Origin: GCA-2687515 sp002687515
GTDB taxonomy: Bacteria; Pseudomonadota; Alphaproteobacteria; Rhodospirillales; UBA2165
Direction: 5' to 3'
DNA length: 64,000 nt
Assembly: GCA_030745835.1 (NCBI GenBank)
Contig: JASLNU010000016.1
Location: 1 to 64,000 of the forward strand
Part shown: positions 1 to 8,933 of the stretch, piece by piece
Layout: each line of letters opens with the position of its first letter
How positions within the stretch are numbered: the first letter of the stretch is position 1
Program-made: the position numbers and the translations under genes
Notes under the pieces: generated by a model
The model's database searches: none
What the model was told of the DNA's origin: nothing
Seen by the model: only the letters and a program-made list of their open reading frames with translations

Positions 1-165
1 AACCCGCATTCAGTGTGCGCCGAAACCCGCCGCCAGGCATTGCCGGGCCGCGAACTTTGCTTGGAATAAATGAAAGAATCCTTTGCCCGTGGAGGCGATC
101 AAGGCGGCCGTGATATTCGAACGGGGCCGCACCATGGCCAACAGGGTCAAGACCACTGGGGCGTA

Positions 166-2094
166 CTAGGCGGGAACCAATTCCTCCACCGGTAAAATCC
201 CCCGTTGTTCGAGATCGTCGGCGACGTAATCCAGACCCAGCTTTTCCAGGGCCTGCCTGGTGGGGATGGCGTCCTCGTTCCATCCTTTATATTTGTAATA
301 CTTGCTGAGCAGCGCTTGCTCCGTCTCTTCGTCCCTGACCGCCCAGTGGTCCTCGGGCGGGCGTTCGTCCTTTCTGCGCAAACCTCTTCTTACATTCAAC
401 GCCCGGACCAGGGTCCGGTTCCTCTGGGAGACCGTCCATAAATCTTCCTTGCTCATTTCCATGCCGGTGGCCAGTGAGATGATTTCGGGGAGATTGTTCA
501 TGTGATAGGCGATATCACCGCCGAACTGCCCCCTGAACGAGGACACGAATCCGCAGATTCCAAGGGAGTCGTCGAGGTAATGCATGGCCTCGTTCCACTC
601 GACGATCTCGCAAACCGCCTGATCGGAAATTTCGTGGCGTTTTTCCCAGTTCAGAAAATATTCCTTGAACTTTTCGTTGGGCACCGCATCCCATTGCTTG
701 ACGTATTCTTCCCTCTCCTCCCTGGTCGGAAGGGGATCCTGGGGGAAGGAGCCTTCGATCTGGGTGATGTTCATCTTCTCGCCGGTGGCGATCATCAGGA
801 AGAAGGCGGGGTTCACCTTGCCCAGCTTGATCGGCACCTGCTCGAATTTCTTGGTCGTATTGTGGTCGTATTTCTCGGCGCCGTTGCCGATCATTTCGGC
901 GGCGCGGGAAACGCCGTTGGCCAGGATATCTCCGATCCCTTCGCGGCGAACGATTTTTTCCAGCAAGTAGAAGAACCTGCCCGGGCTATCGGGCGGCATT
1001 CCCGGAAAATCCTTGTCGGTCAATATGCCGGCCTCGAGAAGCTCGAGGGCAAAGGCCATCACCTGCGGCGTGGCGTAGGAATCGACGCCATATTCCTGGG
1101 CAACCCCAAGGATGTCATAGGAAAAGTCCCGCTCCTGAAACGACGCCATGTGATAGGTGGCCGCGCCGAAGCATTTGTAGCCGAATTTCTGCCGTCCCGG
1201 CCAACTGATGACGGTGCGGCATTTCAGCGAGCAATTGTAGCAGCCCGTCCGCCGGTCCATGTGGTCGTCCCTCATCTTTGTCCACCTGGCCTCGACCTCT
1301 TCGGTCCAATAACCTTTTATCCGCGTACGCGCGTTGCCCCATGAAAAATTATCGTGATGGAAGCTGTCATTGTCGGTGACCACCATGCTGTCCCCGCAGC
1401 CGTCGCTCTCGCCAATTTTTTTATGCAGGGCCTGGGTTATCTCGAACAACTCGGCCGGCCGCGCGATATTGATGTCCTTGGTCCCCCGCACGGCGATTGC
1501 CTTCAGCTTCTTGTCGCCCATAATGACGCCGACCCCGCGCGCGGCGCTGGCGTGGTTGTGATCCATCGAGGCCATGAAGACCCGGTTTTCACCGGCCAGG
1601 CCAATGGCCACCACCTGGACCTTCTGGTCGTTCAGCTCTTTCTTCAGGAAGTCTCCGGTTTCCGTGGTTCCCTTTCCCGCGAGATGGGCGGCATCGCGTA
1701 TTTCCACGGTGTCGTTGTTTATGTACAGGTAAACCAGATCAGGGGCCTTGCCGCGAATGACGATCTTGTCATAACCGGCATGTTTCAGCTCCGGCCCGAA
1801 GAAGCCCCCGAACAATGAATGCGACATCAAATTTGTCTGCGGCGAGAAGGTGTTCACCGCGGTACGGTTGGCGGCGGGGCAAGGCGTGCCATGCAAAAGA
1901 CCGGCGCTGAATATCAACAGGTTGTCGGGCGAAAAAGGATCGGTCTCGGGCGGCACCCTTTCCCACAGCATCTTGGCGGCGGATCCCTGCCCACCCAGGT
2001 GTAGCCCGGTCAGATCCGGATCGGTGGCGACCTTTTCAATGCTGCCCCGGGTCAGGTCGATTTCCAGGTTAAACCCGGTTTCGGCGTATCTCAT
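166..2094 (-). CDS. Aldehyde:ferredoxin oxidoreductase-family (AOR) enzyme
   Basis: A 642-residue member of the AOR family, whose enzymes carry a bis-pterin tungsten (or molybdenum) cofactor plus one [4Fe-4S] cluster and catalyse low-potential two-electron chemistry on aldehydes/acids or, in BamB, reduction of benzoyl-CoA. Seen: full family length, an N-terminal AOR domain, a CxxCxxxC cluster motif (GCYNCSLKC, near residue 283) and a late cysteine in LGICGF (near 512) that fits the fourth ligand. The reading frame is open 31 codons further upstream, but the ATG at 2094 is chosen because AGAGGTAGGG precedes it and family homology starts there. It reads toward the window edge. The neighbours are a DUF1185-type protein and a UbiD-family enzyme, so aromatic or organic-acid metabolism is possible. 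The substrate is not determinable. The stop TAG lies in a CTAG tetranucleotide. Confidence 0.88.
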   Translation of the reverse strand: MRYAETGFNLEIDLTRGSIEKVATDPDLTGLHLGGQGSAAKMLWERVPPETDPFSPDNLLIFSAGLLHGTPCPAANRTAVNTFSPQTNLMSHSLFGGFFGPELKHAGYDKIVIRGKAPDLVYLYINNDTVEIRDAAHLAGKGTTETGDFLKKELNDQKVQVVAIGLAGENRVFMASMDHNHASAARGVGVIMGDKKLKAIAVRGTKDINIARPAELFEITQALHKKIGESDGCGDSMVVTDNDSFHHDNFSWGNARTRIKGYWTEEVEARWTKMRDDHMDRRTGCYNCSLKCRTVISWPGRQKFGYKCFGAATYHMASFQERDFSYDILGVAQEYGVDSYATPQVMAFALELLEAGILTDKDFPGMPPDSPGRFFYLLEKIVRREGIGDILANGVSRAAEMIGNGAEKYDHNTTKKFEQVPIKLGKVNPAFFLMIATGEKMNITQIEGSFPQDPLPTREEREEYVKQWDAVPNEKFKEYFLNWEKRHEISDQAVCEIVEWNEAMHYLDDSLGICGFVSSFRGQFGGDIAYHMNNLPEIISLATGMEMSKEDLWTVSQRNRTLVRALNVRRGLRRKDERPPEDHWAVRDEETEQALLSKYYKYKGWNEDAIPTRQALEKLGLDYVADDLEQRGILPVEELVPA

Positions 2095-2383
2095 TTCCCT
2101 ACCTCTGTTGTCGCAAGCAATTTCCTGTCCATTTCCCTTGTACCCGGCGCGCCGTTTTGCCCGTTGCCTTTCGCATCCGAAGCCCAACAGCGTCGGCTCC
2201 CGCCCGTCTCACCGAAGCCTCCCGGTCGACGTTTGATTACCTTATCGTTGTCAATATAAGTGTAAACAAAATTCAAGGGAAATGACCGCTGTCAAACCAA
2301 ACCGGTATTTTAAGGCCTTGTCTGAATTACGCCCGGCTTGCCCCCGAAAGCGGACGTAACCGGCGGATACGCGGAACGGCGTA

Positions 2384-2959
2384 CTAGCCAGCCCCGACCT
2401 CCGCCTTGGGTTTGCTCCTGATGCGGGCGAGCACCCGCCCGCCGTCGGTGACGGCGACGGCGACGACCACCTCGTCGGCGCCCGGAGCGTCCGAGACGCG
2501 CGCCTGGGCGGCATCGAAATAGTCGAAATCCCATTCGTCATTCTTGTTGTGCAGGGGCACGTCGATCTCGGTGCCGGGGCCGCCGCGCTTCTTCGAGGAC
2601 GGGATGATCGCCTTGCCCTCCTTGACCGCCTCGCGCAGCGGCTTGCCCAAGGTAGGGTGGAGGAGGGCGGCGGCGTGCTCAAGCTCGCCATTCTGGCCGA
2701 CGATGGCCGACTTGCCGTAGCTGGTGATCTCATCGGGCTTGACGCCGAGGGCAGCGACGGCGCGCTCGCCCAGAAGCTTGCCCAACTCCGCACCGATGAC
2801 CATCAGCGGCTCCAGGTCGGTGGCCACGGCGCCGGCGCACGGGTTCTTGATCACCGCGCAAGCGACCGCTTTGCGCGATGGCGGGAGAATCTCGCGGTCG
2901 AGCTCGCGGCAGGTTTCCTCGACGGTGACGACGATCTTGCGAATTATGGCGGTCGGCAT
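2384..2959 (-). CDS. Amino acid synthesis family protein (DUF1185/AA_synth type)
   Basis: This 191-residue soluble protein resembles the 'amino acid synthesis' family (PF06684-like), a poorly characterised group often found beside UbiD-like decarboxylases and transporters in proteobacteria. Seen: start MPTAIIRKIVV, a central VKPDEITSYGKSAIVG segment and a HPTLGKPLREAVKEGKAIIPS segment typical of the family; no membrane segments or signal peptide. The ATG at 2959 is preceded by a GGAGGAAG ribosome site. It is transcribed divergently from the UbiD-family gene, with about 150 bp between them. The AOR gene follows on the same strand after 289 bp that contain repeat-like sequence. The biochemical role is unknown, and the link to the neighbouring redox and decarboxylase genes is inference. 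Confidence 0.75.
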   Translation of the reverse strand: MPTAIIRKIVVTVEETCRELDREILPPSRKAVACAVIKNPCAGAVATDLEPLMVIGAELGKLLGERAVAALGVKPDEITSYGKSAIVGQNGELEHAAALLHPTLGKPLREAVKEGKAIIPSSKKRGGPGTEIDVPLHNKNDEWDFDYFDAAQARVSDAPGADEVVVAVAVTDGGRVLARIRSKPKAEVGAG

Positions 2960-3108
2960 CGAACTTCCTCCTTGAACCGGGAAACCCCGGATGGCTCCTC
3001 CCGGTTTTACAGATGCGGCATATCAGAATGAATGATTCCCTGCTAGCCCCTTGCCGTCCGGTCGATTATAAAAGCCGTTAAATTCATTCCTCTAGAAGGG
3101 GGGCCTTC

Positions 3109-4737
3109 ATGGACTCGATTACCGAAACAAACCGCGACGATACGCGCGTCGCCTATAAGGACTTGCGCGAATGGATCGAGGCGTTGGAAGAGGCCGGTCA
3201 GCTTTGCCGGGTCACCAGGCAAGTTGATTGGAAGTTCGAACTCGGCTCGGTTCTGCGCCGCACTTGGGATGTGCTCGGCGATTCATCTCCGGCCTTGTTA
3301 TTTGAAAATATCAAGGATTATCCGGCGCCCGGCCCGAGCTCCCTGTTCACCGGCGCCTTCCGGTCCTGGTACCGCTCGGCGATGATGCTCGGTCTCGATC
3401 CCAAGAAGGTCAACCGTGGTGAAATCATGCAAATGCTGAAACGGCGCATCACCGAAAAGGACGGGCATATCCCGCCCCGCCTGGTCGAAACCGGTCCGGT
3501 CAAGGATAACATCATCACCGGCGACGATATCGACCTCGAGATGTTCCCCACCCCGCATTGGCATGAGCGTGACGGCCAGCGTCTTTTCGGTTCGTTCGGT
3601 TCGGTATTCACCAAGGACCACGATACCGGCTGGGTAAATGTCGGCATCTACCGCATGGCGATACTCGACAAGGATGAACTCGGCATCCAGCTCGACCCGG
3701 CTAACCAGCATATCGGCGACCACTACTATAAGAAACTCCTGGACGACGAACCGATGGAAGTCGCCGTGGTCATCGGGCACGAACCGGCTTTGTCCTTCAT
3801 GAGCTGCATTCCCACCGTGGACAAGGTGAGCGAAATCGATATCGCGGGCGCCATCCGTGGCGAGGCCATCGAGGTGGTAAAATGTGAAACCGTCGATTTG
3901 CAGGTGCCGGCCAACGCCGAGATCGTCATCGAGGGAACGATCCACCCGAAAGAACGCAAGATGGAAGGGCCGATGGGTGAGTATACCGGCTATTACGGAA
4001 ACGTCGCCGGACCCAAGCCGGTTATGCGGGTCAAGTGCATTACCCACCGCAATAATCCCATATTCCGGGGAACCTTAGAGGGACATCCCGTCAACGAGGA
4101 CCACATGGCCTTGGCTCTCGGCTATTCCTGTTTTGCCTGGGATTATCTGGAACGTGCCGGAATCAAAGGGGTTGTGGACGTTGCCATGCCTCTCGACTCG
4201 TGCGGTTACGGAACCATCGTGGTTTCCATCAAACCGATGATGGAAGCACATGCGGATGTCGTTGCCAGTGCGCTTTGGGGTTCCAAGATCCATACTTATG
4301 CGATCAAGCACGTCATCGTCGTGGACGAGGATATCGACCCCTGGAACACCGAGATGGTCAACTGGTCGATCATTTGGCGGACCCGGGCCAGCGAGGATAT
4401 CAAGATCTCGAAGAACCACCATGGCTCGCGACTGGACCCAAGTATCCCACCCGAGGAAAAAGGGTTCCAGGACCGGGTGCTGATCGATGCCACCCGGCCC
4501 TACCACTGGGCGCCGCGCACGATCTGGACTTCGGAGCCCCAGGGTAAGGGCATTCCGCTAAAATTCCCCCCAACGACCCGTCCCAGTACCCAGACCGCCC
4601 TGGACATAAATAAGAATTGGGATCAATACGGCATTCAAGGAACCAAGGACTATATCGGCTTGCCCACCGGCATGATGAAACATTGGTGGTCCGACGAAGA
4701 GATCAAAAAGGTGATGTCCCTTAAGGTCATGCCGTAA
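3109..4737 (+). CDS. UbiD-family (de)carboxylase
   Basis: A 542-residue UbiD-superfamily protein. The family uses prenylated FMN (made by UbiX) for reversible non-oxidative (de)carboxylation of aromatic or alpha,beta-unsaturated acids. Seen: complete family length, a DKDELGIQLDPANQHIG segment, and the conserved glycine/glutamate loop GPMGEYTGYYG near residues 285-297. These match the prFMN-binding and acid-base region. It starts at an ATG preceded by AGAAGGGGGG. A small zinc-ribbon protein follows 38 bp downstream and may be an accessory protein. No ubiX-like gene is present in the window. Since AOR-type enzymes and UbiD-like carboxylases both act in anaerobic aromatic degradation, the locus may process an aromatic acid; this is inference. 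Confidence 0.88.
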   Translation: MDSITETNRDDTRVAYKDLREWIEALEEAGQLCRVTRQVDWKFELGSVLRRTWDVLGDSSPALLFENIKDYPAPGPSSLFTGAFRSWYRSAMMLGLDPKKVNRGEIMQMLKRRITEKDGHIPPRLVETGPVKDNIITGDDIDLEMFPTPHWHERDGQRLFGSFGSVFTKDHDTGWVNVGIYRMAILDKDELGIQLDPANQHIGDHYYKKLLDDEPMEVAVVIGHEPALSFMSCIPTVDKVSEIDIAGAIRGEAIEVVKCETVDLQVPANAEIVIEGTIHPKERKMEGPMGEYTGYYGNVAGPKPVMRVKCITHRNNPIFRGTLEGHPVNEDHMALALGYSCFAWDYLERAGIKGVVDVAMPLDSCGYGTIVVSIKPMMEAHADVVASALWGSKIHTYAIKHVIVVDEDIDPWNTEMVNWSIIWRTRASEDIKISKNHHGSRLDPSIPPEEKGFQDRVLIDATRPYHWAPRTIWTSEPQGKGIPLKFPPTTRPSTQTALDINKNWDQYGIQGTKDYIGLPTGMMKHWWSDEEIKKVMSLKVMP

Positions 4738-4775
4738 TTTTCTTTCTGGCCGGCCGATCAGCGGAGAATCTGGAT

Positions 4776-4976
4776 ATGGCGGAAGATACGGAGGAAGAAA
4801 CAAGCGTCGGAGGGATACCCGAGGAGCTGATCGGCGTCGATTGTCCGAAATGTGGCGTCAAGATCAGCCAGGACAGCGATATAAAATATAATCGTGAAGA
4901 CAGTTTTTTCGTTGGCTATAATCTGACCTGCCCAAATTGCGGTAATAATTTCTCTTGGACGCTTTACTTCAAGTGA
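4776..4976 (+). CDS. Small zinc-ribbon protein
   Basis: A 66-residue acidic protein with two CxxC knuckles, CPKCG near residue 28 and CPNCGNNF near residue 56, which form a classic zinc-ribbon spacing. The N-terminal 20 residues are Glu/Asp-rich and probably disordered. GGAGAAT precedes the ATG at suitable spacing. It lies 38 bp after the UbiD-family gene on the same strand and is probably cotranscribed. By analogy with small subunits of UbiD-type multi-subunit decarboxylases it could be an accessory subunit, but there is no direct evidence for that. It could equally be a generic metal-binding protein. Confidence 0.7.
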   Translation: MAEDTEEETSVGGIPEELIGVDCPKCGVKISQDSDIKYNREDSFFVGYNLTCPNCGNNFSWTLYFK

Positions 4977-5123
4977 AGGGGCAAAAGCCAGGGATATATA
5001 AGATTAGTTAAAGCCTGTTCTCTTTTTTTAGCGATATGCGGGAATGCATATCCCATTGGTTCGCTCCGTATCCGGACCATGTGGGCGATGGTCTGTGCAA
5101 AGCCCAGTTGCCCGAAGATTAAG

Positions 5124-5148
5124 GTCCACTTTGCCCCCGAAAGCGGAC
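5124..5148. repeat. Short imperfect inverted repeat sharing 18 bp with 2338-2355
   Basis: A hairpin-forming sequence: arms GTCCACTTT (5124-5132) and AAAGCGGAC (5140-5148) match at 8 of 9 positions around GCCCCCG. The right part, TTGCCCCCGAAAGCGGAC (5131-5148), recurs identically at 2338-2355 in the AOR/DUF1185 intergenic region. It looks like a dispersed intergenic repeat. The rest of the 4977-5232 gap shows no gene. Confidence 0.6.
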
Positions 5149-5232
5149 CTTCCGGCAGTTTATGCTGAATGACCACTTATGACCCTAGGTATGAACCGGC
5201 GGCTGTTCGCAATGCCTGCCCGGCGATAAACC

Positions 5233-5511
5233 TCAGGACGGCTGCTCGGCGCCGGAAGCCGCGGTCTTGTCGAATGCGTTGTAAAGCCAGCAGAAAACGA
5301 GGCCACCAATGAAGCCGGTGACGAAACCCCAGACGGCTCCGATAACGCTTCCCAATGCCGAGACGTTGTAACCGATATAGACACGGCCGAGCAGCGTTGT
5401 TGCGCCCGGCTCGATAGCGCCAATCTGAAGGACCCACCAGGTAACCACAAATATGCCGACCCCCCAGCAAATTCCCAGAGCTAACGAAAAAGCCCAAATA
5501 TTCAGTTTCAT
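5233..5511 (-). CDS. Small two-helix membrane protein ('bacteriophage holin'-annotated type)
   Basis: A 92-residue hydrophobic protein with two predicted membrane spans: an N-terminal one (KLNIWAFSLALGICWGVGIF, continuing into VVTWW) and a second around SALGSVIGAVWGFVTGFIGG. A short polar tail ends EQPS. The start was set at the ATG at 5511, not the longer open frame, because GGAGGCG precedes it at good spacing. Proteins of this look are found singly in many proteobacterial chromosomes and are often auto-annotated as holins, but nothing around it is phage-like. The function is unknown. Confidence 0.68.
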   Translation of the reverse strand: MKLNIWAFSLALGICWGVGIFVVTWWVLQIGAIEPGATTLLGRVYIGYNVSALGSVIGAVWGFVTGFIGGLVFCWLYNAFDKTAASGAEQPS

Positions 5512-5711
5512 GATTCGCCTCCACTTAACTGACATTTCCAGGACAACTGTTAAATCAACTCCGACCATACCCAAATTTCACCGCCATTAGAAGATTTTGC
5601 TCTCCGCGGCGGCCTAATGTCCGATTCTAACCGAGACTGTTGAAGAACTCCCCAAATCTATGATTCAATCTCAATTGCTTGCAGGCGCCTTTAATTTGGA
5701 GGTGTTTTGCC

Positions 5712-5795
5712 ATGATGGGACCGGCGGTTGGCAGTCAGGATCGGCTTTTTTACGAGTTTAATATTGAGGATGTGGTTCCGGCGGACCCGGGTTAA
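5712..5795 (+). pseudogene. IS1182-like transposase N-terminal stub
   Basis: A 27-codon reading frame translates to a start resembling IS1182-family transposases: MMGPAVGSQDRLFYEF followed by NIEDVVPADPG and a stop, compared with the family pattern of a short polar start, then RLFYEFxLEDxVPADH. TTGGAGG lies upstream of the ATG. The preceding ~80 bp (from about 5630, GTTGAAGAACTCC onwards) could be the IS left end. The rest of the element is missing. The stub runs directly into the 3' end of the oppositely oriented TRAP permease gene, overlapping it by 4 bp. It is therefore a decayed insertion-sequence remnant. Confidence 0.7.
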
Positions 5796-7105
5796 AGAAG
5801 GCCAGGCGCCCAAAGCACCACCGCCGGGAAACCGACGATGGTCGCCAGGCGCACGAAATCGCTGATGACGAAGGGCATGACGCCGGCGAAGGTCTGGGAC
5901 AGGGGCACGCCGGGAGCCATCGAGTTGATGACATAGACGTTAAGCCCCACCGGCGGCGTGATCAGCCCGGTTTCAACCACGGAAAGCACCATGATGCCGA
6001 ACCAGATGGCCTTGGCCTCCTCGGACATCGGGATGTCGAGGCCGAGGATGATGGGCAGGAAGACCGGCACCGTGATCAGGATCATGGCGAGGCCGTCCAT
6101 GATGGCGCCGAGGAAGATATAGATGATCAATATGACGGTGATGATGGCGAACGGCGAAAGCTCCGCCCCGGTGATCATGCCGGCGATGGTGAGCGGCAGT
6201 TCGGACAAGGCCATGAATGAGCCGTAGATCTCGGCACCGATGAGGATCAGATAGATCATGCCCGAGATCCTGGCGGTATCGATCAGCGCTTCCTTGAAGG
6301 CGGCCCAGGTCATGCGCCGGAACAGGGCGATGATCCCGGTGCAGGCGGTACCCACCGCCGCCCCCTCGGTGGGCGTGAAGACGCCCTTGTAAATGCCGCC
6401 GATGACGACGAAGAAGATGAACAGGATGGGCCAGACATATTTGAGGCTTACCAGGCGGTCCCGCCAGCCGACGCGCTCCGCCGCCGGCCCCGCGTCCGGC
6501 TTGACGCGGACATAGATCATGACGGCGATGACGTAATAGAAGGTGGCGATGATGCCGGGAAAGACGGCGGCCAGGAACAAATCGCCGATCGACTGTTCGG
6601 CGATGATGGCGTAGATGACCAGGATGATGGAGGGCGGAATAAGGATCCCCAGCGTGCCGCCGGCCGCCAGACAACCGGTGCTCAAAGCCCCCGAATAGCC
6701 CAGTTTGCGCATTTCGGGCAGGGACACGGTGGCCATGGTGGCGCCGGTGGCGATGGACGAGCCGCAAATCGCCCCGAAGACGGCGCAGCCGCCGATGGTC
6801 GCGACCGCGATGCCTCCGGGCCGGTGGCCGAACCAGGCGCGGGCCGATTTGTAGAGCACCGAGCTCAGCCCGCTATGCATGGCGAGATGCCCCATCAGGA
6901 GAAAGATTGGGATCACCGAAAGGGAATAGCTCGCCGTGCGCCCCACCGGCGCGGCCTCCAGCCATATCAGGAGCTGCTCGAAGCTGGTCAGGTAGGACAT
7001 GCCGATGGCGCCCACCGTGAACAGCGCGATGGCGATCGGCATCCTGAGCCCGATGAACACCAGGAGCACGACGAACATTACGCTGGCGAGCACCGGTCCG
7101 GTCAA
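5792..7105 (-). CDS. TRAP transporter large permease (DctM family)
   Basis: A 437-residue integral membrane protein, the 12-helix-class subunit of a tripartite ATP-independent periplasmic (TRAP) carboxylate transporter driven by an ion gradient. Seen: DctM-family features such as a repeating glycine-rich helix pattern, the GAICGSSIATGATM segment, IPPSIILVIYAIIAEQ and GLITPPVGLNVYVIN. The start is best placed at TTG 7105, which overlaps the DctQ stop as TTGA and follows GGGGG; an internal ATG at 7078 is the alternative. It forms an operon with DctQ and DctP upstream. The substrate cannot be read from sequence. Its 3' end overlaps a transposase stub by 4 bp. Confidence 0.93.
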   Translation of the reverse strand: MTGPVLASVMFVVLLVFIGLRMPIAIALFTVGAIGMSYLTSFEQLLIWLEAAPVGRTASYSLSVIPIFLLMGHLAMHSGLSSVLYKSARAWFGHRPGGIAVATIGGCAVFGAICGSSIATGATMATVSLPEMRKLGYSGALSTGCLAAGGTLGILIPPSIILVIYAIIAEQSIGDLFLAAVFPGIIATFYYVIAVMIYVRVKPDAGPAAERVGWRDRLVSLKYVWPILFIFFVVIGGIYKGVFTPTEGAAVGTACTGIIALFRRMTWAAFKEALIDTARISGMIYLILIGAEIYGSFMALSELPLTIAGMITGAELSPFAIITVILIIYIFLGAIMDGLAMILITVPVFLPIILGLDIPMSEEAKAIWFGIMVLSVVETGLITPPVGLNVYVINSMAPGVPLSQTFAGVMPFVISDFVRLATIVGFPAVVLWAPGLL

Positions 7106-7605
7106 TCGCCCGACCCCCGGAAGATCTTGCGAAGGGCGACCCAGGCGAACATCACGAGCCCCAATGTGCCGACCACATGCAGCCACCATACCTTCATCTC
7201 GAGGAACATGGATTCGTCGCTGGTCTCGAACTTGTCGAAGCCGCCGATGACCACCCGCCAGATGAGCACCAATAATATGGTGAAGAGAATCAGGTTCTGG
7301 ATCGAATCGATGATGCGCGTGGTCCGCTTCGACATGCGCGACGAGAAGAATTCGGCGATCAGGTGGCTGTCGGTGATGTGGGTAAAGGCGAGGAAGGCAA
7401 AGGCGGCGAAGGAAATCCCATATTCGACGATTTCGTAATCGCCCAAGACCGGCAGGGAAAAGGTGTAGCGGCCGATGACGCTGATCACGGTGATGCCGGA
7501 GACGGCGACCACGGCGAAGCCGCCCACCAGCGCCACGCCGTGGATCAGCCGATCCATGTTGAAACGGAGCCCGGCGGGCTTTTTGGAGGGGGCACCCTCG
7601 GCCAT
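7102..7605 (-). CDS. TRAP transporter small permease (DctQ family)
   Basis: A 167-residue protein with four predicted transmembrane helices, the small membrane subunit that pairs with DctM. Seen: a charged N-terminal tail, a first helix near residues 22-45 containing VISVIGRYTF, the conserved DYEIVEYGISFAAFAFLAF region, and a cytoplasmic C-terminus ending KIFRGSGD. It overlaps the DctM start by 4 bp, which implies translational coupling, and follows DctP by 67 bp. No convincing Shine-Dalgarno is visible before the ATG at 7605, so the start is less certain than the product. Confidence 0.9.
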   Translation of the reverse strand: MAEGAPSKKPAGLRFNMDRLIHGVALVGGFAVVAVSGITVISVIGRYTFSLPVLGDYEIVEYGISFAAFAFLAFTHITDSHLIAEFFSSRMSKRTTRIIDSIQNLILFTILLVLIWRVVIGGFDKFETSDESMFLEMKVWWLHVVGTLGLVMFAWVALRKIFRGSGD

Positions 7606-7672
7606 TGCGTTATGGGGAATTGAAAAGGTGGCGGCGAAGCCTTCCGAGCCCCGTCGCCGCCATTCCCGGAGA

Positions 7673-8704
7673 CTATTTGTCGTACTTGGCCATCGCCGCG
7701 CGGGCGGCCTTGATCAGCCCATCACCATCGATGCCCTTTTTCTTCATATCGGCGACCCAGCCCGCGGTCACCGAGCTGGCGGCGGAAGCCCAGCGCTTCC
7801 GCTCGTCGGCGGTGAAAACGCGGTAGGGCTTGCCCGACTTCTTGGCGACGCCAATTCCCGGCAGGTCGTCCTTCTCCCAGCGCGCCCCGAACTCCTTGGC
7901 CAGCTTCATGCCGGAGGTGGAATCCACGACCTTTTTCAGATCACCGGGCAGACCGTCGTAGCTTTTCTTGTTCATGACAATCATCAGGACCGGGTTACTC
8001 AATCCCGGCAAGGCGAAATGACTGGCCATGCGGACGATCTTGGTCGGCAACGAGATGGTCCAGGCGGTGAACACCGCGTCGATCACGTGGCGCTGGAAGG
8101 CTTCCGCCATCTTGATGCCGGGGATGCCGACCGGTGTCGCGCCGATCGACTTGAAGGCGCGGCCGAGGAGCCGACCGGAGACCCGGACCTTGAGCCCCTT
8201 CAGGTCCTCCAGCTTGTTCAGGGGCTTATGGGAAAACAGCGCCATGTCGCCCGCCGCGAAGATGAGGATGGGGTGAGTGTCCTTGTAGTCGCCCTTCAGC
8301 CAGGGATCGTAGACCGACATCATGGCCGGAGACATGATCTTGGGCGACTTGCCGCCGATGAAGGGCAGCTCGAACACCTCGGAACGCGGGAAGCGGCCCG
8401 GCGAGTAGCCCGGCAGAGAGTAGATCATATCGACGAAACCCCGGCGCGCCTGGTCGTAGAGATCGGACGGCTTGCCGCCCAATTGGCGGGACGGAAACAG
8501 CGTTATCTTGATCCGGCCCCCCGATTTCTTCTCCACCTGCTTGGCCCACCAGGTGACGTTCTTGAAAGAACGCGACACCGGCGGCACGAAAGTGTGCAGG
8601 CGCATCTTCACCTCCTGGGCGCTGGCCTGGGGCGCGGTGAACAGGGCGCTGGCGCCGACAACCGCCGTGGCGGCAACAAAGCCAAACAATTTTAATGTAT
8701 TCAT
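7673..8704 (-). CDS. TRAP transporter periplasmic solute-binding protein (DctP family)
   Basis: A 343-residue exported receptor for the adjacent TRAP permease. Seen: a signal peptide (positive MNTLK, hydrophobic core, cleavage likely after ASA at residue 29), then a DctP-type fold with SFKNVTWWAKQVEKKSGGRI, FPSRQLGG and LEDLKGLKVRVSGRLLG. The family arginine that binds a substrate carboxylate is probably the R in KVRV. GGGAGGAA precedes the ATG. The protein is expected in the periplasm, where it binds an organic acid or related anion. As first gene of dctPQM it should be the most highly expressed; its leader is in 8705-8933. Confidence 0.93.
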   Translation of the reverse strand: MNTLKLFGFVAATAVVGASALFTAPQASAQEVKMRLHTFVPPVSRSFKNVTWWAKQVEKKSGGRIKITLFPSRQLGGKPSDLYDQARRGFVDMIYSLPGYSPGRFPRSEVFELPFIGGKSPKIMSPAMMSVYDPWLKGDYKDTHPILIFAAGDMALFSHKPLNKLEDLKGLKVRVSGRLLGRAFKSIGATPVGIPGIKMAEAFQRHVIDAVFTAWTISLPTKIVRMASHFALPGLSNPVLMIVMNKKSYDGLPGDLKKVVDSTSGMKLAKEFGARWEKDDLPGIGVAKKSGKPYRVFTADERKRWASAASSVTAGWVADMKKKGIDGDGLIKAARAAMAKYDK

Positions 8705-8933
8705 GATCTATTCCTCCCTATCTCGGCGGCCAATCCGGCCCGCCGATTGCAGCGATGAAACTTCATTCAAAATTGGTCATTGGTGGAACTATCCCCCGCC
8801 AAGTTCTTAACTATAAACCGGTATTGCGCGGAAAACCATCAAATCGTATCCAATCCCAGCCAATTCCCACCGCCGGTGAAACGAATTTCTCTCGACGGCC
8901 GCGGGACCGGCCCGGTTCGGTGATTTGGCCGTG
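8705..8933. other. Leader region upstream of the TRAP operon, no gene seen
   Basis: About 230 bp between the solute-binding protein start and the repeat element at 8934. It holds the GGGAGGAA ribosome site and an AT-richer patch around 8805-8850 in which a minus-strand TATAGT could serve as a -10 box, without a convincing -35 partner. No reading frame here looks like a real protein. Confidence 0.4.

Noticed and set aside
1..165. Sequence left of the AOR stop examined for a gene fragment
   Set aside because: Short open stretches on both strands but none resembles a known protein; nothing supportable.
5033..5052. Hairpin GATATGC/GCATATC considered as a terminator for the UbiD/zinc-ribbon unit
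   Set aside because: The T-run lies before the stem on the plus strand, so it does not form an intrinsic terminator.
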